Notes: generated from the sequence alone by a model not told the origin. Shown: positions 41,281 through 49,626, numbered from the stretch's first letter. The stretch is 64,000 bases of DNA from Streptomyces spongiicola (GCF_003122365.1 NZ_CP029254.1:4427501-4491500), one strand, 5' to 3'. Numbers and translations are program-made.

Positions 41281-42378
41281 TTACTCATCGGCTATGGGGA
41301 TGCGCCAAAGTGGCGCGTCGTACTGTTCCGGCCGGTTGTTGATGAGGAGCTGTCGCAGGTCATCGCGCTGGGAGCCGCTGAGGTTCAGGGCCTCGGTGAT
41401 ACGGCGGAACGTCGTGTGGGTGACTCCGCGGGCGCGGGCTTCGGCCTCGAACTGGTCGAGCTGGGGCCAGATTGCGGACGGGTCCAGAGTCGCGGGCTGC
41501 TGATCCTTGAGCCACAGGGCCTTGTTGCGCTCGTAGTCGATCTCCGAGTAGCCGCAGATTTCGCGGCTGTAGGCCTCGGCCTCGTCCAGGTGCTCTGTCG
41601 CCATGATTGCTCGGGCCAACTGGTTGCGGCTGACGGCGTCGTCCAGGTCGACCTCGTGCACTGTGGGGCTGTCGTCCGTGAGCGGTACGGGGAGCCCCGC
41701 GTCCCGGATCTCGCAGGTGCCTCGAGCACCCCTGGCCGTCGCCGCGAGGACCCCGGTCGCTTCGGACGGGTGCCACTCCAGAACCGAGTTGATCGCCTCC
41801 GCGTCGCCGGCGGTGAAGGTGTGGACGACGGAGCCAAGCATGTCGCTCAGATCGGCCGGCAGAAGTTCGCCGTCCAAGCCTGGCCCCGCGACCAGCAGTC
41901 GGATGGGCGCGTTCACCTGGCAGCATGCTGCCAGGGCGAGGGCGTCGGCGAGTGGGCTCCTCAGCGTCGGCTCGTCGCCGCGAGCGAGGATGTCGCCGCC
42001 CACGTCCAGGAGATCGATCGACTCGGGCTCCAAGTGACTCACCAGATCTTCGAGTTGGTGAGTGAGTCCTTCGGCTCCCTGGTATGGGTCGAGCAGCGCG
42101 AAGGTGTGCGGGAGCTCCGCCGCCAGTCGGGGGAGTGTGGAACCTGCCGGTGCGATCGGCTGGGCCTGCGCCAGCACTCTCCAGACGGCCGGGGTGATGG
42201 GCTCCAGGCCGGTGAAGTCGGCGGGTCGCCGCGGACCCGGTAGTGGGTCGATCAGGAGGCGGTCCCATGCGTATGTGAGGATCACCGCTTGTTCCTGGTC
42301 GCCGTAGAGGGCGGCGTGGAGCATGGCGGCGGCGACTGCGTCGCCCCCTCCTCCTGCTGCGACGATCAACCGCGTCAT
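41281..42378 (-). CDS. DUF1152 family protein
   Basis: 365 residues. The start MTRLIVAAGGGGDAVAAAML is the glycine-rich N-terminus of DUF1152 proteins, which have a Rossmann-like look. Inside are LLDVGGDILARGDEPTLRSP and IRLLVAGPGLDGEL, also family features. The C-terminal 100 residues (IDYERNKALWLKDQQ onward) are helical. Function is unknown. It diverges from the GntR gene, and the operator at 42418-42444 lies between the two starts, so it may be repressed by it. Confidence 0.8.
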   Translation of the reverse strand: MTRLIVAAGGGGDAVAAAMLHAALYGDQEQAVILTYAWDRLLIDPLPGPRRPADFTGLEPITPAVWRVLAQAQPIAPAGSTLPRLAAELPHTFALLDPYQGAEGLTHQLEDLVSHLEPESIDLLDVGGDILARGDEPTLRSPLADALALAACCQVNAPIRLLVAGPGLDGELLPADLSDMLGSVVHTFTAGDAEAINSVLEWHPSEATGVLAATARGARGTCEIRDAGLPVPLTDDSPTVHEVDLDDAVSRNQLARAIMATEHLDEAEAYSREICGYSEIDYERNKALWLKDQQPATLDPSAIWPQLDQFEAEARARGVTHTTFRRITEALNLSGSQRDDLRQLLINNRPEQYDAPLWRIPIADE

Positions 42379-42415
42379 GCGATCAGACTACGGGTTCGCA
42401 GGTTGGCCACTCACC

Positions 42416-42444
42416 CTATAGTGGCCAAAGGCCATAGCCACTTG
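42416..42444. promoter_or_regulatory. Promoter and operator of the first GntR regulator
   Basis: A -10-like TATAGT (42416-42421) runs directly into AGTGGC (42420-42425), 11 bp, GCCACT (42437-42442), with GGCCAAAGGCC inside. These are the same half-sites found twice at 43237-43276. Overlap of half-site and -10 predicts autorepression. Confidence 0.7.
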
Positions 42445-42458
42445 GACAAGGAGGGGAG

Positions 42459-43199
42459 ATGCCTCAGATCGAAGAGGCTCAACCGAAGTATCTCCAGATC
42501 GCCCACCACATCCGTGATCAGATCCTTCGGGGCGACCTGCGGCCGGGGGACGAGGTTCCTTCGGAACGGCAGCTCGCCGCGGACTGGAAGGTGTCCCGGC
42601 CCACGGCCGCGCGGTCCCTGGAGGCGCTGAGTCATCAGGGCCTGGTCGAGAAGCGTCAGGGCTCGGGGACGTACGTGCGCAGCCTCGAAGTGAACCGACG
42701 GGCGCGGGAGTTGTACGGGCGTGCCCGGCAGACCGGGAAGATCTACACGCCCGGCGAGTACGCGGTGATCACTTCCGCCGGCTGGCTGGAGGCTCCGGAC
42801 CACGTCGCCGAGGCGCTGGGCCTGGTGAAGGATCGTCGAGCCGTGCACCGCCGGCGCGTGACCAACAACCAGGACGGCCCGATCACGTTGTCCACCTCGT
42901 GGTTCGCGCCGGACATCGGCCGGCGGGCGCCCAAGCTCACGGATCCCGAGCGGATCCAGGAAGGGACGCTGATGTACGTGGAGCGGATGACGGGGCGTCA
43001 AGGCAGCTATGCGGAGGATCGCATGTGCGCTCGGGGCGCCACCGACGAGGAGGCGGCCGACCTGCGGCTGGAACCGGGATCCGCGGTCCTCATCGTCCAT
43101 CACGTCGTCTTCGACCTCCAGGACCGCCCCCTGGAGTTCGCCGAAGCCACCTACCCGCCGCACCGCTGGGCCTTCGAGCAGGGCTACCCGCTGACCTGA
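42459..43199 (+). CDS. GntR/HutC-type regulator with UTRA domain (KorSA-like)
   Basis: 246 residues, with AAGGAGGGG upstream of ATG 42459. The wHTH reads PKYLQIAHHIRDQILRGDLR, PGDEVPSERQLAADWKVSRP, TAARSLEALSHQGLVEKRQG. The C-terminal UTRA ligand domain ends VLIVHHVVFDLQDRPLEFAE. In pSAM2 the equivalent KorSA represses transfer and replication genes. Palindromes AGTGGC-N4-GCCACT before its own gene and before the 43298 gene are its likely sites. Confidence 0.9.
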   Translation: MPQIEEAQPKYLQIAHHIRDQILRGDLRPGDEVPSERQLAADWKVSRPTAARSLEALSHQGLVEKRQGSGTYVRSLEVNRRARELYGRARQTGKIYTPGEYAVITSAGWLEAPDHVAEALGLVKDRRAVHRRRVTNNQDGPITLSTSWFAPDIGRRAPKLTDPERIQEGTLMYVERMTGRQGSYAEDRMCARGATDEEAADLRLEPGSAVLIVHHVVFDLQDRPLEFAEATYPPHRWAFEQGYPLT

Positions 43200-43236
43200 C
43201 CCCTCGCCAATTGCGCCGAACCGCTTGCGTCTTCGA

Positions 43237-43276
43237 AGTGGCTAATGCCACTATCCAGAAAGTGGCTAAGGCCACT
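43237..43276. promoter_or_regulatory. Two 16-bp palindromic operators
   Basis: AGTGGCTAATGCCACT at 43237-43252 and AGTGGCTAAGGCCACT at 43261-43276, 24 bp centre to centre, just upstream of the small zinc-motif gene. Same half-sites as at the GntR promoter. On-face spacing of about two helical turns favours cooperative binding. Confidence 0.8.
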
Positions 43277-43297
43277 TGGAGGAGAAGGAGGCACGAC

Positions 43298-43471
43298 GTG
43301 GTGAGTCGGCGGCCGGAGCCGGATACGCGGTTAGCTTGCCGGGGGTGTCGGGGGCGTGGCTGGAAGCGCGTCGGCTCCCGGACGGTGCTGGCGCTCTCCA
43401 CGGCCAACGACCGCGACCGTGCCATGTCGAAGCGGCGCTGCCTCGACTGCGACGGCAGCGGCAAGGAGTGA
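43298..43471 (+). CDS. Small protein with DnaJ-type zinc motif (CxxCxGxG)
   Basis: 57 residues from GTG 43298, preceded by GGAGGAGAAGGAGG. Two half-motifs: LACRGCRGRGWK near the start and CLDCDGSGKE at the end, the paired CxxC(x)GxG of DnaJ zinc fingers. It could bind one zinc ion. Such mini-proteins are common in AICE regulatory regions; role unknown. It has two operators upstream and is followed by the ATPase 7 nt later. Confidence 0.78.
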   Translation: MVSRRPEPDTRLACRGCRGRGWKRVGSRTVLALSTANDRDRAMSKRRCLDCDGSGKE

Positions 43472-43477
43472 GCACAC

Positions 43478-43915
43478 ATGGCCTACACGATCGACCGCTA
43501 CCCCTGCCAGGACTCGCCGCGGCTCGGCGCGATGACCCTGCATCCGGAACCCGAGTCTGTGCCCCGCGCCCGGCGCTGGTTCCGGAAGTTCATCGCTCCG
43601 TACAACCCGGCCTGCTCCGTCGACGACTGCACTCTGATGATCTCGGAGCTGGTGACCAACGCCATCCTGTACGGGCAGGCGGACGAACCCTGGCTGGTGC
43701 GGGTCGAGTGGTACCGCGAGGGAACCGCGCTCCGTGTAGACGTGCACAACCCGGGCTTCCCCGTGAATGTACGGGTGCGGCACCCCGAAGCGAACGACGC
43801 TCACGGACGGGGGCTGCTCCTGGTCGACTCCATCGCCGACTCCTGGCGCTCCGGTCCCAGCCGGCACGGCGGCACGGTCGTCTCCTTCGTGGTCGCCGAT
43901 GCCTGGCCGGCGTGA
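43478..43915 (+). CDS. RsbW-like ATP-binding (anti-sigma type) protein
   Basis: 145 residues. HATPase_c features: N box TLMISELVTNAILYG, G1 region VDVHNPGFPVN, G2 region DAHGRGLLLVDSIADSW. This is the usual small Streptomyces serine-kinase-like fold without a sensor. It is part of the element's regulatory block, and its expression would follow the GntR operators. It may connect host stress sigma signalling to the element; that is inference. Confidence 0.85.
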   Translation: MAYTIDRYPCQDSPRLGAMTLHPEPESVPRARRWFRKFIAPYNPACSVDDCTLMISELVTNAILYGQADEPWLVRVEWYREGTALRVDVHNPGFPVNVRVRHPEANDAHGRGLLLVDSIADSWRSGPSRHGGTVVSFVVADAWPA

Positions 43916-43966
43916 CGGGACGGTCCACCCCTTCTACTGCCGGTGTGAAAGTGTCGCTAGGCTGGT

Positions 43967-43995
43967 TGACCAGTTGACTTGGCCAATCTCGACAG
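43967..43995 (+). promoter_or_regulatory. Promoter and operator of the second GntR regulator
   Basis: A -10-like TAGGCT (43967-43972) is followed by TTGACCAGTTGACTTGGCCAA. Its reverse complement contains CCAAGTCAACTGG, matching the AAGTCAAC core seen twice at 44765-44822. Confidence 0.6.
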
Positions 43996-44004
43996 GCGGC
44001 GCTC

Positions 44005-44733
44005 GTGACCTATGAAGTGGAGCCACCGAAGTACGTGCGCCTCGCGCAGACGCTTCAGCGTCGCATCGAAGACGGCACGTACGCGCCCGGCACCCGAGTG
44101 CCCAGCGAGAACCAGCTGGTACAGACGTTCGGGATGTCCCGTCCGACCGTCGTCCGGGCCCTGGAGCTCCTGAAGCGGGACGGCTGGCTGGAGTCCCGGC
44201 AGGGATACGGGACGACCGTCCGGGGTCGCCCGGAAGTCGTCGAGCAGAAGGACCGGCGGGGGCGTGGGGCACTTGAGCGCGACGAGTCGCACGCCGCGGG
44301 CCGCCTGATCGAAGTCGGGCATGTGCCTGTCCCACCGCGAGTCGCCTCGGCGCTCGGCCTGCCGAAGAGGACCGAGGTCCTCCTGCGCCGCTTCCTGGCG
44401 GAGGAGGACGGCGAGGCGGTGGAGCTGGTCTCGTCGTACTTCCCCGCCGACCTGGCGGAAGGCACTGAGCTGGGGTCCGGCGAACCCCTGGGCGAAAGTG
44501 CGCGCGAACACCTCGAAGCCCGGAAGAAGATCCGCTTCGACCATGTCGTCGAGCGCGTGTCCGCTCGGCTGCCCGACGCGGGTGAGGCCGCCGTACTGGA
44601 TCTGCCGGACGGTGTTCCCGTGCTGAGCGTGCTGGTCGTGGCGTGCGACGCGTCGGGCCGGTCGCTGCAGGTCTCCGAGCTTCTGCTGCCGGCTGACCGG
44701 CAGGAACTCGAAGACACGTATCGCCTGAACTGA
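44005..44733 (+). CDS. GntR/UTRA regulator (second)
   Basis: 242 residues from GTG 44005. The wHTH reads PKYVRLAQTLQRRIEDGTYA, PGTRVPSENQLVQTFGMSRP, TVVRALELLKRDGWLESRQG; the UTRA domain is centred on RFDHVVERVSARLPDAGEAA. It stands directly before the transfer operon, and its core operator word AAGTCAAC occurs at its own promoter and twice at the transfer promoter. It is probably the specific repressor of transfer, while the first GntR controls the accessory and regulatory block. Confidence 0.9.
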   Translation: MTYEVEPPKYVRLAQTLQRRIEDGTYAPGTRVPSENQLVQTFGMSRPTVVRALELLKRDGWLESRQGYGTTVRGRPEVVEQKDRRGRGALERDESHAAGRLIEVGHVPVPPRVASALGLPKRTEVLLRRFLAEEDGEAVELVSSYFPADLAEGTELGSGEPLGESAREHLEARKKIRFDHVVERVSARLPDAGEAAVLDLPDGVPVLSVLVVACDASGRSLQVSELLLPADRQELEDTYRLN

Positions 44734-44764
44734 CCCCGGTCGAGAGCGAGTTGTCGGCGATTGC

Positions 44765-44822
44765 GACTTGACAAGTCAACCTGTCATCCCTAGCTTCGAA
44801 CTTGCTAAGTCAACTTGTTAGG
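44765..44822 (+). promoter_or_regulatory. Transfer-operon promoter with two GntR operator sites
   Basis: -35 TTGACA (44768-44773) and -10 TAGCTT (44791-44796) with exact 17-bp spacing. The operator words CAAGTCAACCTG (from 44772) and TAAGTCAACTTG (from 44805) overlap the -35 and lie past the -10. This is a consensus-like promoter that would be strong unless repressed. The ribosome-binding site AAGGAG precedes GTG 44860. Confidence 0.75.
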
Positions 44823-44859
44823 TAGGCAGGTTGATCGACTCTCAGAAGGAGCAATCCCT

Positions 44860-45210
44860 GTGCGTGTGATCCGTGTTGACGCCTCGGCCGCCACCATCCT
44901 GCTCACCGAAGCTCCCGCGCCGAAGGTGCGTGACCGCCAGACCGGTGAGATCGCCAAGGATGCGGTGTCCGGCGAGGTGCTGATGACGGTCGGCGTCGTC
45001 TACATCGACGAGGGCGAGTCGTCGCTGATCCAGGTAGCGGTCCCGGAGAGCGGCGTGACCGAGGGCCTGACCGTCGGCGCCCCGGTGTCCCTTCCGGGCC
45101 TGGTGGCTCGGCCCTGGCAGAGCGTGTTCAACGGCCAGGAGCGCCACGGCATCGCCTACCGGGCGACCGCCGTCGCCCCGGGTGCCTTCCCCATGGCTGA
45201 AGCGGGCTGA
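44860..45210 (+). CDS. AICE hypothetical protein, first gene of the transfer operon
   Basis: 116 residues from GTG 44860 with AAGGAG 9-14 nt upstream. Reads VRVIRVDASAATILLTEAPA, SGEVLMTVGVVYIDEGESSL, GAPVSLPGLVARPWQSVFNG. Beta-rich with no known motif. A gene of this kind regularly precedes traB in pSAM2-type elements. Its stop overlaps the traB start (TGATG). Confidence 0.8.
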   Translation: MRVIRVDASAATILLTEAPAPKVRDRQTGEIAKDAVSGEVLMTVGVVYIDEGESSLIQVAVPESGVTEGLTVGAPVSLPGLVARPWQSVFNGQERHGIAYRATAVAPGAFPMAEAG

Positions 45211-46589
45211 TGGCCGTGACGGACCTGGTGACGTGGGCCGAGCTGGGCGGTTCGCTCGCTGCGATAGGCGGCGCCGCCTACGTCCGGCACGTCTACCCGG
45301 CGGCGTACTGGTCCATGGTCGGGCTGCCGCTCGCGGTGGCCCGGCTGCTGGCCTCGTACTCCTCGACCATGGACGCCTGCGGCCTGACCGTCGAGCCGCC
45401 CCGGTGGCGGGCGCTGGCCGTCCGGGCGACCACCCGGCGTGAGGTCCGGCCGGTGCCTCCTCGTCGGGGCGTCATCCGACCCACCACGACCGGACTGCGT
45501 ATGCGGCTGCGATTGGCTCCCGGCCAGGAGCCGGCGGACGTGGCGGCCTCCGCGGAACGCCTCCGGCACGCCTGGGGCGTCCACGCCGTCCATGTGCGGG
45601 ACGTCAAGCCCGGCGTCGTCGAACTGCGGCTCGTCGGCTTCGACGTACTGCGGAAGGTACGGATGCCCCGGCGGCTCGACGGCGGCCCGCTGCAGATCCC
45701 GGTGGCGTTACGGGAGGACGCGACCGCGTTCGTACGCGACTACCGGACCGTGCCGCATGAGCTGGTCCTGGGCGCCACGCTCTCGGGCAAGTCCATGTAC
45801 CTGCGGAACCTGCTGACCGGTCTCGCTGCCCAGCCGGTGGTCCTGGTCGGGATCGACTGCAAGCGCGGGGTCGAACTGGCGCCCTTCGCGCCCCGGCTCT
45901 CCGCTCTGGCGACCGAACCGGACCAGGCGGCCGAACTGCTTCCCGTGCTGGGGAAGGAAATGGAAGACCGGTACGACCTGATCAAGGCCCGGCAGGGCAT
46001 CGCACCCGGCACGCCCGAGGAGCTGATCACCTCGGACATCTGGGGCATGCCGGAATACGAACGCCCCTCCCCAATAGTGCTGTTCATCGACGAGGTGGCC
46101 GAACTCTTCCTCGTGGCCACCAGGAAGGAGGAGGAACGGCGGGACGAGATGGTCACCCAGCTCATCCGGCTCGCCCAACTGGGCCGGGCCGCCGGGATCT
46201 ACCTCGAAGTCTGCGGGCAGCGCTTCGGCGCCGAGCTGGGCAAGGGAGCGACCATGCTCCGCGCCCAGCTCACCGGCCGCGTCTGCCACCGCGTGAACGA
46301 CGAAGCCTCGGCGAAGATGGCGCTCGGCGACATCGCCCCGGAAGCCGTCCTCGCGGCGTGCGCCATCGCACCCGAACTGCCCGGCCTCGCTGTCGTCGGC
46401 GACACCTCCGGCGGCTGGTCCCGCATCCGCACCCCCTACCTCTCGCTCGCCGACGCCGCGGCCATCTGCCGCGCTACGGCCGACCTCGCCCCCGACGTAA
46501 CGGCGCTCGATCCCTTCCGCCCGTACCTAGCGCCGATGCCGGTCGAGGCGTCCGGGCCCGCGGCCGCTCCTCGCCCGGTCACCGAATAG
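45210..46589 (+). CDS. TraB-like FtsK/SpoIIIE conjugal DNA translocase
   Basis: 459 residues. Hydrophobic N-terminus (AAIGGAAYVRHVYPAAYWSM, VGLPLAVARLLASYSS) for membrane attachment. ATPase with Walker A GATLSGKS (188-195), Walker B SPIVLFIDEVAEL, and GRAAGIYLEVCGQRFGAELG as in FtsK-type motors. In Streptomyces, a single TraB hexamer pumps double-stranded element DNA from cell to cell in the mycelium. A short C-terminal region after the ATPase could carry DNA recognition. Confidence 0.93.
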   Translation: MAVTDLVTWAELGGSLAAIGGAAYVRHVYPAAYWSMVGLPLAVARLLASYSSTMDACGLTVEPPRWRALAVRATTRREVRPVPPRRGVIRPTTTGLRMRLRLAPGQEPADVAASAERLRHAWGVHAVHVRDVKPGVVELRLVGFDVLRKVRMPRRLDGGPLQIPVALREDATAFVRDYRTVPHELVLGATLSGKSMYLRNLLTGLAAQPVVLVGIDCKRGVELAPFAPRLSALATEPDQAAELLPVLGKEMEDRYDLIKARQGIAPGTPEELITSDIWGMPEYERPSPIVLFIDEVAELFLVATRKEEERRDEMVTQLIRLAQLGRAAGIYLEVCGQRFGAELGKGATMLRAQLTGRVCHRVNDEASAKMALGDIAPEAVLAACAIAPELPGLAVVGDTSGGWSRIRTPYLSLADAAAICRATADLAPDVTALDPFRPYLAPMPVEASGPAAAPRPVTE

Positions 46590-46669
46590 GCGAACCCGCC
46601 CACGGCCGGCACGGCCGATCCGTGCCACACCCCTACCCCTCCATGCCCAAAACCGGAAGGAGCTGCCCC

Positions 46670-47299
46670 GTGCCTGCCCTGCCCGTCCGTATCGACGCCG
46701 TACTCGTCCAGGCACTGATCGCCGCCGCGCTGTCCTTCGCCCACCTGCACGACCTGGCGCTGGCTGCGGGGCAGGACGGCTGGAAGGCATGGGCCTACCC
46801 GGTCTCCGTCGACCTGCTGCTGGTCGCGGCCTGGCGGCGGCTCCGCTCCGGCGGAGCGAAAGCGGCCGGATGGTGCTGGTTTCTCGTCGCACTGACCGCC
46901 TCGCTCGGCGCCAACGTCACCACGGCCGGGTTGCTCGACCTCGGCGACGTACCCGACTGGCTGCGGATCCTCGTCGCCGGATGGCCCGCGGTCGCCTTCC
47001 TCGGCGGGACGCTCCTCGCTCACGGAGCAACCACAAATGCCCGAACGGAGGAGCACGAGTCGGCGCCGGTGCCGGACGTGGCCGAAGAGCCGATCCAGGT
47101 AGCCGAGTTGACCGCTGCGGAGTCGACATCGGCTCCGCCCTCCACGCCCCCGGTGCCGCCTGCGCTCGTCAGCCTCGCGCGCAAGATCGCCGACGAGCAC
47201 CGCACCCGCACCGGAACACCCATCGACACCTCGACCCTTCGCGCCCGGCTCGGCGTCCCGCTGCCGCTGGCCGAAGCCATCGCCACCCACCTGACCTGA
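46670..47299 (+). CDS. DUF2637 membrane protein (SpdB-like spread protein)
   Basis: 209 residues from GTG 46670, with GGAAGGAG upstream. Four hydrophobic segments fill residues 5-120 (VLVQALIAAALSFAHLHDLA, AYPVSVDLLLVAAW, WCWFLVALTASLGANVTTAG, ILVAGWPAVAFLGGTLLAHG), the DUF2637 layout. The C-terminus is an acidic linker then a small helical domain. Spd proteins move transferred DNA along septated hyphae. Confidence 0.9.
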   Translation: MPALPVRIDAVLVQALIAAALSFAHLHDLALAAGQDGWKAWAYPVSVDLLLVAAWRRLRSGGAKAAGWCWFLVALTASLGANVTTAGLLDLGDVPDWLRILVAGWPAVAFLGGTLLAHGATTNARTEEHESAPVPDVAEEPIQVAELTAAESTSAPPSTPPVPPALVSLARKIADEHRTRTGTPIDTSTLRARLGVPLPLAEAIATHLT

Positions 47300-47317
47300 C
47301 CCGGAGGACATCCCCTC

Positions 47318-47512
47318 GTGCGCCCGTCCACGCTCCGCGCGCTCAAGCGCGCCGCCGAGCTGACCCGACAGAACCGCCTCACCGAAGCCGTGCTCGTCGC
47401 CGAGCCCGTGATTCTCACCGCCGACAGCTACGAGGGCGACGAGATCTTGCGCTGGCTCGCCGACCACGTCACCGACTTCACCGGCGAAGACCCGAAGGAG
47501 ACCCGCCGTTGA
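47318..47512 (+). CDS. Small AICE protein (64 residues)
   Basis: GTG 47318 with GGAGGA upstream. Helical: STLRALKRAAELTRQNRLTE, AVLVAEPVILTADSY, EILRWLADHVTDFTGED. No family recognised. Its stop overlaps the TTG of the next gene, so it is co-translated with the transfer genes. Confidence 0.72.
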   Translation: MRPSTLRALKRAAELTRQNRLTEAVLVAEPVILTADSYEGDEILRWLADHVTDFTGEDPKETRR

Positions 47513-47700
47513 CCACCAACCGCCGCTTCCGCCGCGTCGTCCGCATCGGACCCGTACAGGTCGCCACCTACTACGACGGCCGGGGCCGGGAGAAGCACAC
47601 CGCCGCCTGCACGGCCCCGCGCTGCGGCTTCGCCACGGACTACGACAGCCGTGCCGCCGCCGAGCTGGCCGCCCGTACCCACCGCTGCTCCGTCCGCTGA
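47509..47700 (+). CDS. Mobile-element transfer protein, small Cys/His type
   Basis: 63 residues from TTG 47509, overlapping the upstream stop. Reads RRVVRIGPVQVATYYDGRGR, KHTAACTAPRCGFATDYDSR, AAAELAARTHRCSV. Two Cys with a spaced His-Arg-Cys end give a possible zinc site. This pattern is typical of the small 'mobile element transfer protein' of Streptomyces elements. Likely a spread or DNA-binding accessory. Confidence 0.8.
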   Translation: MTTNRRFRRVVRIGPVQVATYYDGRGREKHTAACTAPRCGFATDYDSRAAAELAARTHRCSVR

Positions 47701-47710
47701 AGGAGCTCCC

Positions 47711-47905
47711 GTGACCGTCTCGCTGCCGCTCGTCGTCGTCCTGGGCGTCATCGCCTGGGCCGCGATCAAGTTCCTCGGCGTCCGGCTCTGGATCGCCGTG
47801 GTGATCGCCCTGTTCGGCTTCTGGCTCTCCCACACCTTCCTCGCCCCCGCCATCGAGTCCGGCACCCGTACCGGTGTCGACGTCGTCAACGGCAACCACG
47901 AGTGA
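47711..47905 (+). CDS. Small single/double-pass membrane protein of the transfer operon
   Basis: 64 residues from GTG 47711, with AAGGAG upstream. Two adjacent hydrophobic segments (SLPLVVVLGVIAWAAIKFLG, LWIAVVIALFGFWLSHTFLA). Spd-like position and size. No other motif. Confidence 0.75.
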   Translation: MTVSLPLVVVLGVIAWAAIKFLGVRLWIAVVIALFGFWLSHTFLAPAIESGTRTGVDVVNGNHE

Positions 47906-47919
47906 CAAGGAGGACCACC

Positions 47920-48174
47920 GTGTTCCGCCCCAAACTGCCCGACATTCCGACGCCGCCTCCGACCGTCGCGCCTCAGCAGATGCAGGCTCCGGCCCCTGCG
48001 GGAAGCCGATCGGCCGCCCCGTACCTGGGCGTCGGTGCCGGCGCGGTCGCCGCCGTGGTCGTCGTCGGAGTCGTGCTCACCGCGCTCCTGGCGGCCGTCG
48101 CCGTCTCGGCCGTGTCCGTGGCCATCGCTGCCGTGGTCCTGCGCTCCCTCGTCACCGGCGCGCACAAGCGCTGA
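47920..48174 (+). CDS. SpdA/SpdC-like membrane spread protein
   Basis: 84 residues from GTG 47920, with AAGGAGG in place; an in-frame GTG at 47902 is less likely. A Pro/Gln-rich N-terminus (FRPKLPDIPTPPPTVAPQQM) leads to one long hydrophobic span (GVGAGAVAAVVVVGVVLTAL through SVAIAAVVLRSL). Belongs to the Spd group by position and form. Confidence 0.75.
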   Translation: MFRPKLPDIPTPPPTVAPQQMQAPAPAGSRSAAPYLGVGAGAVAAVVVVGVVLTALLAAVAVSAVSVAIAAVVLRSLVTGAHKR

Positions 48175-48306
48175 CCGGCCGCCGGGGCGGCAAACGCCGC
48201 CAAGCATCCCGCCGCCCCGCTGGCCGCCTCCCAACCGTCGCAACAGCCGAAAGGAATTCCCATCATCACCCGGCAGACTCCGCCCCCGCTGGCGGAGCTC
48301 TCCACG

Positions 48307-49626
48307 TTGGCCTCTCTCGGCACCCTGCCCGAGTTGGCCCGCCAACTGTCCGGCCTGGGCGGCTGCACCCGCCCCGTACGTCTCGACGGCCACCGCACCG
48401 AACTCGCGGTGGACCGGACGACGGGCGAGATCGGCCGCGTCCTGCACCACCTGGACTCGTCGGCCCTGCCCGCCGGTCAGCTCCTCGTCCGCTGCAACAA
48501 CCGCCGCGCAACCCGGTGCGCGGCTTGCGCCGAGACCTACCGCCGCGACACCTACCACCTGATCACCGCCGGGCTCCGCGGCGGCAAGGGCACTCCCGAA
48601 CAGGTCTCCACCCACCCGCGCGTCTTCGCCACCTTCACCGCTCCCGGCTTCGGCCCGGTCCACAACCGTCCCTCCAGCGGCCGGCACTGCCGCTGCGGCG
48701 TCCGGCACGACGATGCAGACCCCGCCCTGGGCACGCCCCTCGACCCCGACACCTACGACTACGAAGCGGCCGTGCTGTGGAACGCGCACGCCGGTGCCCT
48801 GTGGCGGCGCTTCACGATCTACCTCCGCCGGGAGGTCGCCAAGCGCGTCGGCCTCACACAGCGGGCGTTCCGGGACCACGCCCGGATCTCCTTCGCGAAG
48901 GTGGCCGAGTACCAGAAGCGCGGCGCGGTGCACTTCCACGCCGTGATCCGCCTCGACGGCCCGGAGGGCGGTGACTCACCGGCCCCCACCTGGGCCACCG
49001 CCGAGCTGCTGACCGATGCCATACGGGCCGCGGCAGCCGCCGTTCGCGTCAACGGCCCGACGCTCGACGGCCGGTCGCACACCTTCGTCTTCGGCCGACA
49101 GCTCGACGTCCGCACGATCCGCACCGCCGACTTCGACGGCGGCCAGGAGCTGACCGAGCGGGCCGTGGCGGCGTACATCGCCAAGTACGCCACCAAAGGC
49201 GCCGAGACGGCGACCGGAACCCTCGACCGACCGCTGAAGTTCCTCGCCGAGCTGGCCCAAGCAAGGATCACCGACCACGCCCGCCGCATGATCCGCACCT
49301 CCTGGGCCCTCGGCGCCCGCCCCGCACTGGCAGACCTCCGACTGCGGGCCTGGGCCCACATGCTCGGCTTCCGCGGCCACTTCTCCACCAAGTCCCGCCG
49401 CTACTCGACCACGCTCGGCGCGCTCCGCGACGCCCGCGCCGAATGGCGCCGTGCCCAAGCGGCCCCGCCGGTCCCGCAGGACGGCGAAACCACGCTCGTC
49501 CTCGCGCACTGGGTCTTCGCCGGCACCGGCCTGTCCCGCGGCGAAGCCTGGCTCGCCGCATCCCTCGAACCCGCCCCCGGAACGGAAGGAGAACCCACGT
49601 GGACCGCCGGCGCGACGAACTCATGA
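48307..49626 (+). CDS. RepSA-like rolling-circle replication initiator
   Basis: 439 residues from TTG 48307. The frame is open further up, and an ATC-ATC pair at 48262-48267 with AAAGGA 6-8 nt before it would give the N-terminus usual in the family (about 15 more residues), so a non-AUG start is possible. Features: Cys-rich segment RCAACAETYRRDT, HUH-type EYQKRGAVHFHAVIRLDG, and the tyrosine segment AAYIAKYATKGAE. It would nick the element's origin for replication after excision. No separate origin repeat was identified; it may lie within or just upstream. It overlaps the frame of xis. Confidence 0.9.
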   Translation: MASLGTLPELARQLSGLGGCTRPVRLDGHRTELAVDRTTGEIGRVLHHLDSSALPAGQLLVRCNNRRATRCAACAETYRRDTYHLITAGLRGGKGTPEQVSTHPRVFATFTAPGFGPVHNRPSSGRHCRCGVRHDDADPALGTPLDPDTYDYEAAVLWNAHAGALWRRFTIYLRREVAKRVGLTQRAFRDHARISFAKVAEYQKRGAVHFHAVIRLDGPEGGDSPAPTWATAELLTDAIRAAAAAVRVNGPTLDGRSHTFVFGRQLDVRTIRTADFDGGQELTERAVAAYIAKYATKGAETATGTLDRPLKFLAELAQARITDHARRMIRTSWALGARPALADLRLRAWAHMLGFRGHFSTKSRRYSTTLGALRDARAEWRRAQAAPPVPQDGETTLVLAHWVFAGTGLSRGEAWLAASLEPAPGTEGEPTWTAGATNS

